64,000 nucleotides of DNA from Nitrospinia bacterium (GTDB taxonomy: Bacteria; Nitrospinota; Nitrospinia; Nitrospinales; JAJDAT01): contig JAJDAT010000005.1 in the NCBI GenBank assembly GCA_029261715.1, forward strand, positions 124,001 to 188,000, read 5' to 3'. The position numbers were made by a program, and so were the translations under genes. Positions within the stretch are counted from its first letter, which is position 1; each line of letters opens with the position of its first letter. The notes under the pieces were generated by a model. That model searched no databases. It was given only the letters and a program-made list of their open reading frames with translations, and had not been told where the DNA came from. Positions 63,555 through 64,000 of the stretch are shown one piece after another.

Positions 63555-64000
63555 ATGGCAAGTTTACCTGGTAGTGATGTGAAATTAATCAAACTAAACC
63601 CTGACTGGAGCGTAGAAAAAGCTGCGTCCACTCCATTGGAAGCGGAAGTATCCGTTAACGATTTTAGTGGAAAACGATTGATTATCACTCTTCCTGGAGC
63701 GGGCGGGTTTTGTAACCAAGAATTAGGTTTGGTAAAAGATAACGCCAGTCAATTTAAAGATGCAGGCGTTGATGAAGTTATTATCGTAGTTGGTACGGAT
63801 ATTTTGACGAATGCAGGGCATGGATATCCAAACCTGGTTCAAGATGTGGATATGGAATTTGGAAAAGCTAATGGTTTAGCTTTAGATGGAGTTCGCAGTC
63901 GATATTTACAACGATCTACGATTGCTGTTGATGCGGACGGTAATCAAGTTGGTCGTGAAGATGCAGAATTATTAGGTTGTCGACCAATCAATTCTATTTT
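63555..64000 (+). CDS. Redoxin/Prx5-like protein, truncated by window edge
   Basis: The first 148 codons are visible; the stop lies outside. GGAG 10 bases before the ATG. The fold pattern is thioredoxin-like peroxiredoxin: KRLIITLPGAGGFCNQELG with the peroxidatic-type Cys, then DEVIIVVGTDILTNAGHG, AVDADGNQVG. The Prx motif PxxxTxxC is altered: Thr is missing and the Pro-Cys spacing is one shorter. It may reduce peroxides less well or act otherwise. Confidence 0.72.
   Translation, partial: MASLPGSDVKLIKLNPDWSVEKAASTPLEAEVSVNDFSGKRLIITLPGAGGFCNQELGLVKDNASQFKDAGVDEVIIVVGTDILTNAGHGYPNLVQDVDMEFGKANGLALDGVRSRYLQRSTIAVDADGNQVGREDAELLGCRPINSI

Noticed and set aside
1-64000. CRISPR arrays, prophage, insertion sequences
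   Set aside because: No regularly spaced direct repeats, cas genes, transposases, integrases or phage structural genes were found in the window.

Overview
The window is AT-rich chromosomal DNA of a Gram-negative, flagellated bacterium. Evidence: flhA-flhF-flhG-fliA, lipoproteins and an outer-membrane beta-barrel, MEP-pathway ispG, molybdopterin genes moaC/moaD, and many two-component proteins. The gene mix (P460-type cytochrome, stressosome, many hybrid kinases, low GC) would suit a Nitrospinota or former-deltaproteobacterial lineage, but the sequence alone does not fix the phylum. Genes are densely packed on both strands. There is one tRNA (Lys-CTT) and no rRNA, CRISPR array or recognisable insertion sequence.

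Layout. 1-1.5 kb: the tail of a sigma-54 activator, then two paralogous small proteins, each behind its own sigma-54-type promoter. 1.5-12.4 kb: moaC-moaD, two YdcF-like proteins, a VOC protein, an EamA transporter, an M16 protease, a UbiB-type kinase and a large membrane protein. 12.5-18.1 kb: DoxX, then the operon flhA-flhF-flhG-small membrane protein-fliA, read leftwards from a sigma-54-type promoter. 18.4-21.7 kb: tRNA-Lys followed by a segment with unusual codon use (methyltransferase-TPR, ArsC-like protein, Sel1-repeat protein). 21.7-30.2 kb: a signalling locus made of an NtrC-like regulator, a beta-barrel, a lipoprotein fusing a TRAP (DctP) and an ABC (LivK) binding protein, a hybrid kinase, and a response regulator behind its own sigma-54-type promoter. 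30.4-34.2 kb: P460-type cytochrome, DUF4383 and YHS proteins divergent from a TetR regulator and an alcohol dehydrogenase. 34.4-43.2 kb: a CsgG-like lipoprotein and a stressosome operon (RsbR-RsbS-RsbT-RsbX) running into a hybrid kinase and an HD-GYP protein, flanked by 85-bp direct repeats. 43.2-48.5 kb: a MoxR-like ATPase with a large partner, an esterase and an MFS exporter. 48.7-53.6 kb: housekeeping genes ispG, tig and a Rieske protein, converging on rplU-rpmA-obg. 53.8-64 kb: methyltransferases, lipoproteins, a double receiver, AlkA-like glycosylase, LRR protein, aroK, a TMTC-like glycosyltransferase, a lethal-factor-like metallopeptidase and a truncated peroxiredoxin-like gene.

Working together. 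Five -24/-12 sites and two sigma-54 activators (one only as a C-terminus) make sigma-54 control the main regulatory theme. The most novel-looking units are the DctP-LivK fusion sensor locus, the stressosome operon whose hybrid kinase begins with a degenerate RsbT-like domain, and the paired sigma-54-driven small proteins at the left edge.
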